NCBI GenBank assembly: GCA_031263035.1
Contig: JAISGP010000070.1
Span: 1 to 61,254 of the forward strand
DNA length: 61,254 nucleotides
Origin: Lachnospiraceae bacterium
Lineage (GTDB): Bacteria > Bacillota > Clostridia > Lachnospirales > Lachnospiraceae
Reading direction: 5' to 3'
The notes below the pieces were generated by a model that was not told where the DNA came from, searched no databases, and saw only the letters and a list, made by a program, of their open reading frames with translations. A program made the translations under genes and the position numbers. How positions within the stretch are numbered: position 1 is the first letter of the stretch; each line of letters begins with the position of its first letter. This document shows positions 27,217 through 36,941 of this stretch, piece after piece.

Positions 27217-27834
27217 ATGGATAAAAGGTTGAAGAAGTTTTTCTTGATTATAATTGTTTTAATTATTATTGGTTTGGGAATTTCCTTAATTGTTTTAGCG
27301 GATCTTGGACCGGATTCAATCAGTTTGTTATGTCAAGGTATTCATGAACATATGCCAGGTACTTTTGGAATTGCTACCCTTGCCTATAATGTGGCAATTA
27401 TTTTAATTGCATTATTATTTGCAAAGAAATATCTTGGCGCAGGCACAGTATTATATGCTGTTTTAATAGGAGCTTTTATTGATTTATTTATGCTTATATG
27501 TAGACCTTTTGATATAGAGAACCAAAGTGTCTATATAAGATTTATGGTTTTTATATTAGGTCAATGTTTTTATTCATTGGGATTGTCATTACTTATTAAG
27601 CTTAATCTAGGTATGAATGCCTTAGATGCACTTATGACTAAATTAAGTGATTTAACTCATATACAATATATGTATTTTAGAGTTGCCGCAGATTTTTCTT
27701 ACTGTGTTATAGGTTATCTTCTTGGAGGAACCTTTGGAGTAGGTACAGTTATTTCTGTATTATTTACCGGAACATTAGTAACATTTTTTGGAAAAGTTTT
27801 TAAGTGGGAAAAATTGATCAAATTAGAGGATTAA
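27217..27834 (+). CDS. YczE/YyaS/YitT-type integral membrane protein
   Basis: 205 residues with five or six hydrophobic helices. The pattern LIVLADLGPDSISLLCQGI, a later GAFIDLFMLI and the LNLGMNALDALMTKL repeat-like segment fit the YczE family, whose two halves carry a similar Leu-Gly-rich motif. Function is not established; some relatives are called transport-like proteins. The ATG at 27217 follows GGAGG; the upstream GTG at 27205 overlaps that site and is rejected. Confidence 0.7.
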   Translation: MDKRLKKFFLIIIVLIIIGLGISLIVLADLGPDSISLLCQGIHEHMPGTFGIATLAYNVAIILIALLFAKKYLGAGTVLYAVLIGAFIDLFMLICRPFDIENQSVYIRFMVFILGQCFYSLGLSLLIKLNLGMNALDALMTKLSDLTHIQYMYFRVAADFSYCVIGYLLGGTFGVGTVISVLFTGTLVTFFGKVFKWEKLIKLED

Positions 27835-27859
27835 AATAATAGAATTAGGGGTTAGAAAA

Positions 27860-29137
27860 ATGAGTTTTAATTATAGTGAAGAGTTTTTAGACAAGTTTTA
27901 CAGTTTTTATGTTTATAGAGATTTTAAATATCCAGAGATAATGGAATATATTTATCATTTGCAAAATAATAGTCATGTACCTAAAAATTTGCAAATAAAT
28001 TTCTTTTATTTTCTTTCAAAATTTGCTTTTGAAAATGATATTACAGGTAATATTTGGAAGAAATATTTAGTATATGAATTAGTTTTAAATGAAAATATTT
28101 TTTCTCTTTCTATGGAAGGCAGGAAAATAGAATATAATAAAGTTCCTAAATTTGTTTTAAAGGATTTAGGTATCTTTTTTGACTTATATAAATTAGATTT
28201 AAATAAAATTCATTTGGAAGGTGAAATACTAGAAAGCATTACAGATATGTCACTGGGTAATGAAATTATTTGCAATTATAATAAAAAAGAAGAGATTTTT
28301 GATGAGATTATTCTTAACTTAGATAATGCAAATGAACTAGAAGATTTTGTTAAAGAAATCATAGATATTTATGCAAATATCGGATGTGGTATTTTCAGCT
28401 TATACTCGGGTTTTCATATTGAGGATAAGAAATATATACCTATTTCAAATTTATCTAATATAACTTTTGATGATTTAATTGGTTATGATAGGCAAAAGGA
28501 GATACTTCAGTCGACAGTTTTAGGTTTGATTAATAGAACAAGTAATAATAACTGTCTTTTATATGGAGAAGCAGGAACTGGTAAATCCTCATCTATTAAG
28601 GCATTGCTTAATATGTATTACTCTAAGGGGCTTAGAATAATTGAGGTTGAAAAGGGAGATTATAGTATCATTAAGAAGGTTATATCGGAATGTAGCAAAA
28701 GAAACTACAGTTTTATAATCTTTTTGGATGATCTTTCTTTTGAAGAAAATGAAACTGACTATAAATCTCTAAAAGCTGTTATGGAAGGAAGTTTGGGAGA
28801 AAAACCTGATAATGTTGCTATTTATGCTACTTCAAATAGAAAACATCTTGTAAATGAAACTTTTAGAGATGATGAAATTCATGAAAATGAAACTATTCAA
28901 GAAAAACTTTCTTTATTTTCAAGATTTGGTGTAAATATTTATTTCGGAGATTTAGAGAAAAAAGAATATGATTCTATGCTTTTAGAAATGAGTAAAAAAT
29001 CAGGTATTTCTGTAGATGAAAATAAAATCAAAACCATGGGTAATGCCTATGAATTATCTCATGGTGGAAGAAGTGGTAGAACTGCTAAGCAGTTTATAGA
29101 TACTTTAAAAGAAAAGCTGAAAAATACTTCGAAATAG
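27860..29137 (+). CDS. DUF815-family AAA+ ATPase
   Basis: 425 residues. The N-terminal half is divergent. The C-terminal half is a P-loop domain with Walker A GEAGTGKSS at residues 236-244, Walker B IIFLDDLSFE and the sensor segment YATSNRKHLV. SHGGRSGRTAKQFIDTL near the end is also typical of DUF815. The biological role is unknown; proposals from fold include chaperone or loader activity. It lies 25 bases after the membrane protein gene and is likely co-transcribed. The ribosome binding site is weak (AGGGGTTAG). Confidence 0.83.
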   Translation: MSFNYSEEFLDKFYSFYVYRDFKYPEIMEYIYHLQNNSHVPKNLQINFFYFLSKFAFENDITGNIWKKYLVYELVLNENIFSLSMEGRKIEYNKVPKFVLKDLGIFFDLYKLDLNKIHLEGEILESITDMSLGNEIICNYNKKEEIFDEIILNLDNANELEDFVKEIIDIYANIGCGIFSLYSGFHIEDKKYIPISNLSNITFDDLIGYDRQKEILQSTVLGLINRTSNNNCLLYGEAGTGKSSSIKALLNMYYSKGLRIIEVEKGDYSIIKKVISECSKRNYSFIIFLDDLSFEENETDYKSLKAVMEGSLGEKPDNVAIYATSNRKHLVNETFRDDEIHENETIQEKLSLFSRFGVNIYFGDLEKKEYDSMLLEMSKKSGISVDENKIKTMGNAYELSHGGRSGRTAKQFIDTLKEKLKNTSK

Positions 29138-29196
29138 TGGTTGGTTTTAAAGAGGGTTAAGTACAAGAAAAATACAATTTAAATTCAAAATATTGA

Positions 29197-29225
29197 TTGA
29201 CAAAGTATAATCTATTAAGTAATAT
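29197..29225 (+). promoter_or_regulatory. Promoter very close to the prepilin peptidase start
   Basis: A perfect TTGACA (29197-29202), 17 bases, TAATAT (29220-29225). The predicted transcription start falls at about the ATG at 29232, which would give a leaderless or near-leaderless message. A TATAAT at 29206-29211 is a rival -10 but lacks a good -35. Confidence 0.4.
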
Positions 29226-29231
29226 TTACAT

Positions 29232-29675
29232 ATGTTCATGTATTATATCTTACTGATGATTATTCTTATCATCTGTTTAATTCAAATTAGTATTTCGGAT
29301 ATTTCATCTACTTTAATTCCTAACAAGATTTTGATTATTATAGTTATAGTTGGATTTATGTTTTTATTTATCATGAAGAAAAATGTTTTACTTCACATGG
29401 GTATTTCTGTTTTATTTATTGGGTTTTTTATTATAATTAATTTAGTTAAGACTCATTCATTTGGATATGGAGATATTAAGCTAGTTGGGGGTTTATCATT
29501 ATTTTTAAATCTGACTGATAACATATATTCCATATTTATATCTTTAGTTTTGGCTTTAGAATATATAGTTATATTTAAGTTAAAGAAAAAGGAAAGATTT
29601 TCATTTGGTCCTTTTATTGCTTTAGGTTATTTACCTTTTATAATAAAAGAGATATTTAGTCTTGACTTTTATTGA
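29232..29675 (+). CDS. A24-family prepilin peptidase (TadV/CpaA-like)
   Basis: 147 residues, almost all membrane helices. The two catalytic Asp residues of aspartyl prepilin peptidases are D23 ([11 protein letters not shown]) and D81 ([10 protein letters not shown]). The size fits the short form without the N-methyltransferase domain. Such enzymes cut type IV or Flp prepilins, but no pilin, ATPase or secretin gene is in the window. It would therefore serve substrates encoded elsewhere. No ribosome binding site is visible before ATG 29232, and the frame is stopped just upstream at 29220. Its tail lies just before recA. Confidence 0.8.
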   Translation: MFMYYILLMIILIICLIQISISDISSTLIPNKILIIIVIVGFMFLFIMKKNVLLHMGISVLFIGFFIIINLVKTHSFGYGDIKLVGGLSLFLNLTDNIYSIFISLVLALEYIVIFKLKKKERFSFGPFIALGYLPFIIKEIFSLDFY

Positions 29676-29722
29676 AAAATACAATATCATTATCTAGAAC
29701 ATATGTGCGAAAAGGAGAAATC

Positions 29723-30772
29723 ATGGCAAAAGAAGATAAGTTAAAAGCCTTGGAAGAGGCTATCAAGCAAGTAGAAAAAGATTTTGGAAAAGGATCAATT
29801 ATGAAATTAGGAGATCCTAAGGCTCATGTAAACGTTGAAGTAGTTCCAACAGGCTCATTAAACTTAGACTTAGCTTTAGGTTTAGGAGGACTTCCAAAGG
29901 GAAGAGTTGTTGAAATTTATGGACCTGAATCAAGTGGTAAAACTACATTAGCTCTTCATGTTATTGCTGAAGTTCAAAAACTTGGAGGAATAGCAGGTTT
30001 TATAGATGCGGAACATGCTCTTGATCCGGTATATGCTAAAAAGATTGGTGTGGATATTGATGAACTATATATTTCACAGCCAGATAGTGGTGACCAAGCC
30101 CTTGAAATTACAGAAACTATGGTTAGATCTGGAGCATTAGATATAATTGTTGTGGATTCAGTAGCTGCCCTTGTACCTAAGCAAGAGATTGAAGGAGATA
30201 TGGGAGATACTCATGTAGGTTTACAGGCAAGACTTATGTCTCAAGCTCTTAGAAAACTTACACCTGTTATTAGTAAATCTAATTGTCTTGTTATTTTTAT
30301 TAATCAACTTAGAGAAAAGGTTGGAGTAGTTTATGGTAACCCAGAAGTTACCACAGGTGGTAGAGCACTTAAGTTTTATTCTTCAATACGATTAGATATT
30401 AGAAAAACAGAAGTGCTTAAAGCTGGTGGAGAGATGATAGGTAACCACGTTAGAGTTAAAGTAGTTAAAAATAAAATAGCACCTCCGTTTAAAGAGGCAG
30501 AATTTGATATTATGTTTGGTGAAGGTATATCTAAAGAAGGCGATATTCTTGATTTGGCTACTAAATTCGACTTTGTAAGTAAGAGCGGGGCTTGGTATGC
30601 TTATGAAGGAGATAAGATTGGTCAAGGAAGAGAAAATGCTAAAAAATTCTTAAAAGATAATCCTGATATAGCTAATGTTCTTGAGAAAAAGGTTAGAGAA
30701 GAATTTGCTAGACAGACAGATGCTACTAAAGATGAAGTAGTGGCTTCTCCGGTTGAAGAGGATGATAAATAA
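29723..30772 (+). CDS. recA: Recombinase RecA
   Basis: 349 residues from ATG 29723, which follows AAAAGGAG; a frame opening at 29672 adds an unrelated N-terminal extension and is rejected. Walker [10 protein letters not shown], the L1/L2 region ([21 protein letters not shown]) and GSIMKLGD are present. It promotes homologous recombination and SOS activation. I saw no clear LexA-type site directly upstream. recX follows after 21 bases. Confidence 0.97.
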   Translation: MAKEDKLKALEEAIKQVEKDFGKGSIMKLGDPKAHVNVEVVPTGSLNLDLALGLGGLPKGRVVEIYGPESSGKTTLALHVIAEVQKLGGIAGFIDAEHALDPVYAKKIGVDIDELYISQPDSGDQALEITETMVRSGALDIIVVDSVAALVPKQEIEGDMGDTHVGLQARLMSQALRKLTPVISKSNCLVIFINQLREKVGVVYGNPEVTTGGRALKFYSSIRLDIRKTEVLKAGGEMIGNHVRVKVVKNKIAPPFKEAEFDIMFGEGISKEGDILDLATKFDFVSKSGAWYAYEGDKIGQGRENAKKFLKDNPDIANVLEKKVREEFARQTDATKDEVVASPVEEDDK

Positions 30773-30793
30773 TATTTGAAAATAAGGGATAAT

Positions 30794-31387
30794 ATGTTAG
30801 TAATAGAAATAAAAAATACTTCGAAAAATAAATACAAAGTTGTTTTAGAAGATGGAATGACAATTCCAATGTACAAGAGTGAATTAGAAAAGTATAAGGT
30901 TTCTCTTGAAAAGGATTTTCCCTCTGAAGAAATTCAAAGGTTTTATAAAGAAGTCTTATATAAACGTGGGAAGCTACGTGTTATGCATCTTCTAGAAAAG
31001 AGCCAAAGAACAGAAAAGGAACTAAGAGATAAACTTAAATCCTCATATTACCCCCAAGATGTTATAGATGTGGCTATTGATTATGTAAAGTCATTTCACT
31101 ATGTTGATGACGAACAGTACGCTAGAAATCTAATAGAATATCTTTCAAATAAAATAAGTAAGAGAGATATAATTCTAAAATTACGAACCAAGGGTGTTTC
31201 ATCAGATATAATTGAAAACACCATAGATAAATACTATAAAGATGAAAATACTGATGAACTTATTTTGAAAATTATATCTAAAAGAAAGTATGATAAAGAA
31301 ACAGCAACTAACGAAGAAAAACAAAAGATATATAGATATTTAAGTTCAAAAGGTTTTTCATATTATGATTTTCAAAATTACATTTAA
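30794..31387 (+). CDS. recX: RecX family regulator of RecA
   Basis: About 197 residues from ATG 30794, which follows AAGGGAT; a TTG at 30776 is less likely. The helical repeats that define RecX are visible: LLEKSQRTEKELRDKL, then VDDEQYARNLIEYLSNKISKRDIILKLRTKG in parts, then the final YLSSKGFSYYDFQ. It modulates RecA filaments. Position directly after recA supports the call. Confidence 0.9.
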   Translation: MLVIEIKNTSKNKYKVVLEDGMTIPMYKSELEKYKVSLEKDFPSEEIQRFYKEVLYKRGKLRVMHLLEKSQRTEKELRDKLKSSYYPQDVIDVAIDYVKSFHYVDDEQYARNLIEYLSNKISKRDIILKLRTKGVSSDIIENTIDKYYKDENTDELILKIISKRKYDKETATNEEKQKIYRYLSSKGFSYYDFQNYI

Positions 31388-31401
31388 AAAGGAGGAGTCA
31401 A

Positions 31402-32082
31402 ATGGAGTATCAAATTAATGGAGGCACATTACCGGTAGTAATTTGTAATGTAAAAAATGGGGAAACCATGATTACTGAAGGTGGTGGAATGTCATGGATG
31501 TCACCTAACATGGTTATGGAGACTAGCACTAATGGTGGAATTGGTAAAGCTTTCGGCAGAATGTTTTCCGGAGAATCTATTTTTCAGAATAATTACACTG
31601 CCAATGGAGACGGAATGATTGCATTTGCATCTAGTTTTCCCGGAGAGATAAAACCTTTTGAAATTGGTAATGGTCCGGATATCGTTCTTCAAAAAAGTGC
31701 ATTTCTTGCCAGTGAATCTACTGTTAATCTTTCAGTTTTCTTTAATAAGAAAATCGCAGGAGGATTGTTTGGTGGTGAAGGCTTTATTATGCAGAAATTA
31801 AGTGGAAAAGGAATTGCCTTTGCAGAATTTGATGGCAATATAACAGAATATGAATTAGGTGCCGGTCAGCAAATCGTTGTAGATACAGCTCATCTTGCCG
31901 GTATGACTGCCACATGTACACTTGATGTTCAGATGGTAAAAGGCGTTAAGAATATGTTCTTTGGTGGTGAGGGACTTTTCAACACTGTTATAACAGGTCC
32001 GGGACATGTTTGGCTTCAATCTATGCCAATTGCCAATGTTGCTGGAATTATTTCAAGATATATACCAGGAAAATCAAGTTAA
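31402..32082 (+). CDS. AIM24 / TIGR00266 family protein
   Basis: 226 residues of beta-rich sequence with the family features: an early GGGMSWM, FLASESTVNLSV, the GGLFGGEGFIMQKLSGKG block, and a late MFFGGEGLFNTVITGPG followed by VWLQSMP. Function is unknown in bacteria; the fold is a double-stranded beta-helix-like barrel. It has one of the strongest ribosome binding sites of the window (AAAGGAGGAG), suggesting high expression. Probably read through from recA-recX. Confidence 0.85.
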   Translation: MEYQINGGTLPVVICNVKNGETMITEGGGMSWMSPNMVMETSTNGGIGKAFGRMFSGESIFQNNYTANGDGMIAFASSFPGEIKPFEIGNGPDIVLQKSAFLASESTVNLSVFFNKKIAGGLFGGEGFIMQKLSGKGIAFAEFDGNITEYELGAGQQIVVDTAHLAGMTATCTLDVQMVKGVKNMFFGGEGLFNTVITGPGHVWLQSMPIANVAGIISRYIPGKSS

Positions 32083-32397
32083 TATAAATGTTAAGTCATT
32101 TTTTATAAGCTTAATTATTTTAATAAGCGGTATTAAAAGTTTTTTCCTAAATGTGTTACAAAAATATATATTTTTTAGTGGGACATATTTTTACTTTCGA
32201 TTAATGTAATTTGTTTTATAATAATTATGGGCGAACCAAATGGCTCGCCCATAAAAATAATAGTAGATGAATTTTTAATAAATATATTTTGCATTAACAA
32301 AATTGATAGAACATATATATTCTATCATAAGAAGTTTGCTTCTCATAATTTACATATAAAATTGCTCATATTAGCATAAATAATATAGTGTTAAATA
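32083..32397. other. 315-base convergent intergenic stretch
   Basis: Lies between the AIM24 gene (+) and the S1 gene (-). It contains a GC-rich hairpin (32226-32253) and a smaller hairpin best formed on the - strand (ATGAGAAG with CTTCTTAT, 32327-32346). No coding frame is supported. Confidence 0.6.
32226..32253. terminator. Hairpin between convergent genes (probable bidirectional terminator)
   Basis: TATGGGCGA and TCGCCCATA pair perfectly over nine bases around a ten-base loop. Neither side has a clean U-run, so termination efficiency is uncertain. Confidence 0.55.
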
Positions 32398-33075
32398 TTA
32401 TAACTTTATTCCTTTAAACAAATCTCCTAATGAAGTACTTATATCTTCACTTTCTGGAATTTCTACATCTATATCAACAGGTTCTTCTTCTTTTATTTCT
32501 TCTAAAGCTTTTATACTAAGGCTAATCTTACCTTCTTTAATCCCAATAACCTTAACTTTTACTTCATCTCCAACATTTAAAACAACTTTTGGATGTTTAA
32601 TTCTTGTATGTGATATTTCAGAGATATGTACAAGACCTGAAAGTCCATTTTCTAATCTAATGAAAGCACCGTAATCTTTTAAGCTTTCAACAGTTCCCTT
32701 TAAAACAGAACCTATTTTAACATCTTCAATTTTTTTCTTTAATTCTTTTTTTTCTTGTTCCTTTAATATTTCTCTAGCTGAGAGAACAAGTCTATTATTT
32801 CTCTGATCTGCTTCAATAACGATTACATCCATTTCACTTAGAAGATATTGATCTAAATCTTCAACATAGGATAGTGATAGGCGAGAAGCTGGTATAAATC
32901 CACGAATTCCTTCAACCTCTGCGATTACACCGCCTCCAACAATTCCTGATATAGTTACATGAAGTACAGTTTTCTCTTCTAAGTATCTCTTTACAATATT
33001 CCATGGATTAGCATCATCTAAATGATCAATATAATCTTCCATAGTTTCTACGTGTTCTTTAATTTCTTCACTCAT
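32398..33075 (-). CDS. S1-domain RNA-binding protein
   Basis: 225 residues with two S1 (OB-fold) domains at about 33-103 and 120-190. The second has GSVLKGTVESLKDYGAFI, GLSGLVHISEIS and KVKVIGIKEGKISLSIKAL, the classic S1 pattern. The first has VGGGVIAEVEGIRGFIPASRLS, as in ribosomal protein S1. It is shorter than full S1 and probably a regulatory or ribosome-associated RNA-binding protein. Start ATG 33075 follows GAGGAGA; a good promoter lies upstream. It is one of only three genes on the - strand. Confidence 0.87.
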   Translation of the reverse strand: MSEEIKEHVETMEDYIDHLDDANPWNIVKRYLEEKTVLHVTISGIVGGGVIAEVEGIRGFIPASRLSLSYVEDLDQYLLSEMDVIVIEADQRNNRLVLSAREILKEQEKKELKKKIEDVKIGSVLKGTVESLKDYGAFIRLENGLSGLVHISEISHTRIKHPKVVLNVGDEVKVKVIGIKEGKISLSIKALEEIKEEEPVDIDVEIPESEDISTSLGDLFKGIKL

Positions 33076-33105
33076 ATGTGTTCTCCTCTCTTAAAATCCA
33101 TTAAA

Positions 33106-33133
33106 AGTATACCATAAAATATAATAAAGTCAA
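33106..33133 (-). promoter_or_regulatory. Promoter of the S1-domain gene
   Basis: Read on the - strand: TTGACT (33133-33128), 16 bases, TATACT (33111-33106), 31 bases before the start codon. Confidence 0.55.
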
Positions 33134-33157
33134 AAAACAATTCGATTGTTTATTTTT

Positions 33158-33172
33158 AGAAAGGATGTGATT
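33158..33172 (+). promoter_or_regulatory. Extended ribosome binding site that moves the adhesin start downstream
   Basis: AGAAAGGATGTGAT matches the complement of the 16S rRNA 3' end (AGAAAGGAGGTGAT) except for one base. The GTG at 33167 lies inside this site. The first plausible initiation codon at normal spacing is CTG 33176. Confidence 0.5.
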
Positions 33173-33175
33173 TAC

Positions 33176-36100
33176 CTGTTATTATTTAAAACTAGCTATA
33201 AAAATAGAAAACCTATTATTATATTATTTGCATTAATAATTGGAGTATGGCTTTTTTCATATCCTTCAAATTTGAAGGGTGTATTTGCAAATGAAAAAGA
33301 AAATAATCTTATTCCGGGTTTAAATGATTTGTCAACAGCAAATAATGAAATTATTGATGCAACGTATATAAATAAAGGATATATTTATGAAAGTTTAAAA
33401 GTTAAATTACCCAATATTAATTCTAGAGAAAGTACCTTAGAACAGAGAAAAGAATGGATAAGTATTAATAGGAAAAAGCTTTCAGAAGCCATGTGGAATG
33501 AGAATTATTATATTTTAAGAGAATGGTCTGATACTCATTCTGATGGAGCTTTGTCTGGAATTCCTATGTATATGTATGATAATTCAATGCTATCACCTGA
33601 TATAGAAAATGCAAGAGAAGTAGAACTAACTAAACAGAATTTATTACTTAAAAGAAGCCTCTTACTTAAAGCATCTAATAGTAACTTAGCGACTTATCCA
33701 TCTATTTTTTCAAAAGAAGGTAAATATAATTATTGGGATTCATCATATTATCCTAGTTTTCGCTTTGCAAGATATTCCGGTGGAGGGGTAAGTTATAACG
33801 GTGAATATGCTTCTACCTATAGTATATATTATCCTAATAGTGATGGTAGTTTGTCTGATACTCAGGTTTACTGTGGAGAACATAATGAAAATACGGTATA
33901 TGGAAATCAAGTAACCTTAGTTGATAAGGATATAGGTGATACAAGCGGCTTTTCTTATGATACAGTTAGTATGACTAAGACAAATTGCATTAGGTTAAGA
34001 AAATTAATGTGGTATGGTTTTCATAGTAAGGCTACTTTAGAAGCTGATCCTGCTAGATTTAATAAATTGCCTAAATTATCAGGATATGGTTACACAGATG
34101 ATCCCTATGAATGGGGAGGATGTTTTGTTAGGTTTTCCCTTATGATTTCTTATTTGCGAAGTAATTGTAGTGAAAATTCATCTTTTAAATCTTACTATGA
34201 TAATACTGCCATACCTGTTTTAGATACCCTAGATAATCCTCCGGAAACTTTTAAAGTATTGGCATTTGCAGATAAGGAAAAACCTGAAACTCAAACTGTT
34301 TTTGTGGGAATGACAATTCCAAAGTCAACAGGTAAAATTATTATTAAAAAATCTTCTTCAAATAAAGAAATAACTGAAGGCAATTCTTGTTATTCAATAA
34401 AAGGAGCAATCTATACTTTATATGAAAACGAAAATTGTACTGATGTTGCAAAAGATATAAATGGTAATAATTCTATTTTAACTACAGATGAAGTTGGAAG
34501 CACAAATACTTTGACATTACCAATTGGTGTATATTGGGCAAAGGAAACTAAAGCCAGTAAAGGATATAAGATTGACAAAGCCTCTTATAAAGTTCAGATA
34601 ACAAGAGATGAAACATATACACTTAAAGTAAAAGAAGTGCCTTTAACAGACATATTAGAAAGTATATTTGTAAAAGAAGATAGTTTAGGTAAAATACAAG
34701 GAAATGGAAAATTAGCAGAAGGTGAATATAAGGTAAGTTATTATGATGGATATTACAATCAAAAAAATATTCCAGAAAAAAGTAAAAAAACATGGATAGT
34801 AAAAACATTTTCTGATGAAGATGGTAAAGTCAAAGTAAAACTAAATGATAAGACTAAAATAAAAGGTGATGAATTATATTATTTGGAAGATAATAAAACT
34901 ACTACATTGCCTTTAGGTACTATGGTTATTAAAGAGAACAAAGCACCTTTAGGATATTTACTGAAAGATAAAGAAGGTAATGACCCCACATTTGCAGCCC
35001 AGCTTATTCAAACAGATAATATTTGCAAATGGGAAAGCTCATCTCATAATCCAGAGTATTCCGTTGGGAATAAAGACACTTTATTATTTGGAAATGATAA
35101 AATAATAAGAGGTGGTGTTCGTATTGAGAAAAAAGACTTAGATTTGGATAAATTGGGAATGAATGGTACCCAAGGAAATGGAAAGTTAGAAGATATACAA
35201 TTCGAAATTGTTAGTAGATGTGATAATTTGGTTTTCTATGATAATAATGATAACGGGCTTATTGAAGATAATGAGTGGCATAAAAAAGGTGAAGTATGTG
35301 CTGTTATTAAAACAGTTAAATCAAAGGAAATTGATGCTGAAGGGAAAAGTTCATATTTTGCTTCAACCAATTCTTTAGGACTTCCATATGGAGAGTATAG
35401 TATAAGAGAAAGTAAGTCTAGTCCATCTTATTTACATAGTGATAAGAAGGAAAGAATATTTAGAATTGGATATATTGATAAGCCAGATGGCAATAGTGAT
35501 TTGGAAGATGGGGCTATTGTTACTTCTGATATAGAAGGTAAATCATTTTTAAATGAGGGTTCATGGAAAAATAAAGTTATAAAAGGTGGAGTTCAAGTAG
35601 TAAAAGAAGATTTAGAATTAGATAAAAGTGAAGGTATAGGAGGTAATAATTTATCTGGAATAAAATTTGAAATTAAGAATAAGTCTTTATCTGATGTATG
35701 GATAGATGAAAATTTGGATGAAAAGATTACCAAGGATGAAGTAATTAAACCGGGATTTATTTGCAAAACAATATATTCTCACTGGAATGATAAGGTTAAA
35801 AAATATACTGCAGAGACTTTAGAGAAAGAATTACCCTTTGGAACATATGAAATTAAAGAAGTGAATTCTAATGAAGAATATTTACTGACAGATAAATCAC
35901 CTAAATTATTTGAAATAAAGGAAGATGGTAAAATAGTAACGGAACATATAGTAGATAATAAGAATGAAAATTTAGTCTTTAAAAATCAAGTGAAAAGAGG
36001 AGATATACATTTTGTAAAAATCGGAGATGGCAATTCAAAGAGAATGAGGGTACCATTTAAAATTACTAATTTAAAAACTAATGAAAGCCATCTAATTACT

Positions 36101-36766
36101 ACTGATGAAAATGGGGAATTTTATTCTAAAGAGGAATTATATAAGGATGATTATCAGAACAAAGAGGACAATAGTATAGAAAAAGAGAATGAAGATGTTA
36201 GTGTAAAACAATCAAGAAATACTAATGAAAATGATGCTTTTCTAAAAGAAGAAACCATTGAAATGTCAAAATGTAAAAAGGATACCATGTTATGGTTTGG
36301 AGATGGAGAGTTTGGTGGCAGATCTACATTAAAAGATGATTTAGGGGCACTGCCGTATGGAAAATATAGTTTAACTGAATTAAGGAGTGATACTAATATG
36401 GGATATAAGCTTCAAGAATTCACTTTTGACGTATATAGAAATAACCATGTTATCAATTTAGGAACAATAACTGATGACCTTGAAAATACATATTTAGAAG
36501 ATAAAAGAACTAGTACAGAAGAAAAAACTGATATAGAAGAAAAAAATACTATTGAAGAAAGAACTGTTACTAGCATTAATGAGAAAAAAGAAGTACCTAA
36601 GATTAAGAAAAGGACAGCTAAGATTAAGAAAACTAATAAAATTAAAAAGTTAAAGTTAAAGGTGAAGACAGGTGATAAAAATAACGTAAAGTTGTATTTG
36701 TTTATGTCCATAGTTACACTTTGTATAATCTTGATTGTTAGTAGGAAAACTGATAAAATTAGTTAA
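33176..36766 (+). CDS. Large SpaA-like, sortase-type surface adhesin
   Basis: About 1196 residues. A signal peptide (hydrophobic near residues 13-30, ending around VFA) is followed by a domain with YCGEH (Cys233), LRKLMWYGF and FSLMISYLR. That domain resembles thioester-type adhesin domains but lacks the usual Gln/His acceptor motif. Then come SpaA/Cna-B-type repeats: an early one with IKGAIYTLY and LPIGVYWAKET, and two related units starting near 642 and 800 (IIRGGVRIEKKDL, VIKGGVQVVKEDL). A third type near 939 has WFGDGEFGG and LPYGKYSLTELR. The end is VKTGD (1163-1167), a membrane helix and a basic tail, a degenerate sortase signal. No sortase is in the window. The start is probably CTG; TTG 33146 and GTG 33167 are less likely. 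Confidence 0.8.
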   Translation: MLLFKTSYKNRKPIIILFALIIGVWLFSYPSNLKGVFANEKENNLIPGLNDLSTANNEIIDATYINKGYIYESLKVKLPNINSRESTLEQRKEWISINRKKLSEAMWNENYYILREWSDTHSDGALSGIPMYMYDNSMLSPDIENAREVELTKQNLLLKRSLLLKASNSNLATYPSIFSKEGKYNYWDSSYYPSFRFARYSGGGVSYNGEYASTYSIYYPNSDGSLSDTQVYCGEHNENTVYGNQVTLVDKDIGDTSGFSYDTVSMTKTNCIRLRKLMWYGFHSKATLEADPARFNKLPKLSGYGYTDDPYEWGGCFVRFSLMISYLRSNCSENSSFKSYYDNTAIPVLDTLDNPPETFKVLAFADKEKPETQTVFVGMTIPKSTGKIIIKKSSSNKEITEGNSCYSIKGAIYTLYENENCTDVAKDINGNNSILTTDEVGSTNTLTLPIGVYWAKETKASKGYKIDKASYKVQITRDETYTLKVKEVPLTDILESIFVKEDSLGKIQGNGKLAEGEYKVSYYDGYYNQKNIPEKSKKTWIVKTFSDEDGKVKVKLNDKTKIKGDELYYLEDNKTTTLPLGTMVIKENKAPLGYLLKDKEGNDPTFAAQLIQTDNICKWESSSHNPEYSVGNKDTLLFGNDKIIRGGVRIEKKDLDLDKLGMNGTQGNGKLEDIQFEIVSRCDNLVFYDNNDNGLIEDNEWHKKGEVCAVIKTVKSKEIDAEGKSSYFASTNSLGLPYGEYSIRESKSSPSYLHSDKKERIFRIGYIDKPDGNSDLEDGAIVTSDIEGKSFLNEGSWKNKVIKGGVQVVKEDLELDKSEGIGGNNLSGIKFEIKNKSLSDVWIDENLDEKITKDEVIKPGFICKTIYSHWNDKVKKYTAETLEKELPFGTYEIKEVNSNEEYLLTDKSPKLFEIKEDGKIVTEHIVDNKNENLVFKNQVKRGDIHFVKIGDGNSKRMRVPFKITNLKTNESHLITTDENGEFYSKEELYKDDYQNKEDNSIEKENEDVSVKQSRNTNENDAFLKEETIEMSKCKKDTMLWFGDGEFGGRSTLKDDLGALPYGKYSLTELRSDTNMGYKLQEFTFDVYRNNHVINLGTITDDLENTYLEDKRTSTEEKTDIEEKNTIEERTVTSINEKKEVPKIKKRTAKIKKTNKIKKLKLKVKTGDKNNVKLYLFMSIVTLCIILIVSRKTDKIS

Positions 36767-36941
36767 ATTTTAAAGAGTAATAAAAAATGATATATAGAAA
36801 ATTAACTCAAGTATCTGAATAAATAAGTTGTAAAGACATTTTTTTAAAGGAAGTTTTTTGTAAGCTAATTGATGAAAAATATTTGGTTTTGAGTTCTTAA
36901 ATTTTTTTAGCATTTAAAGTCCCAAGAAAGGTTGTGTATTT

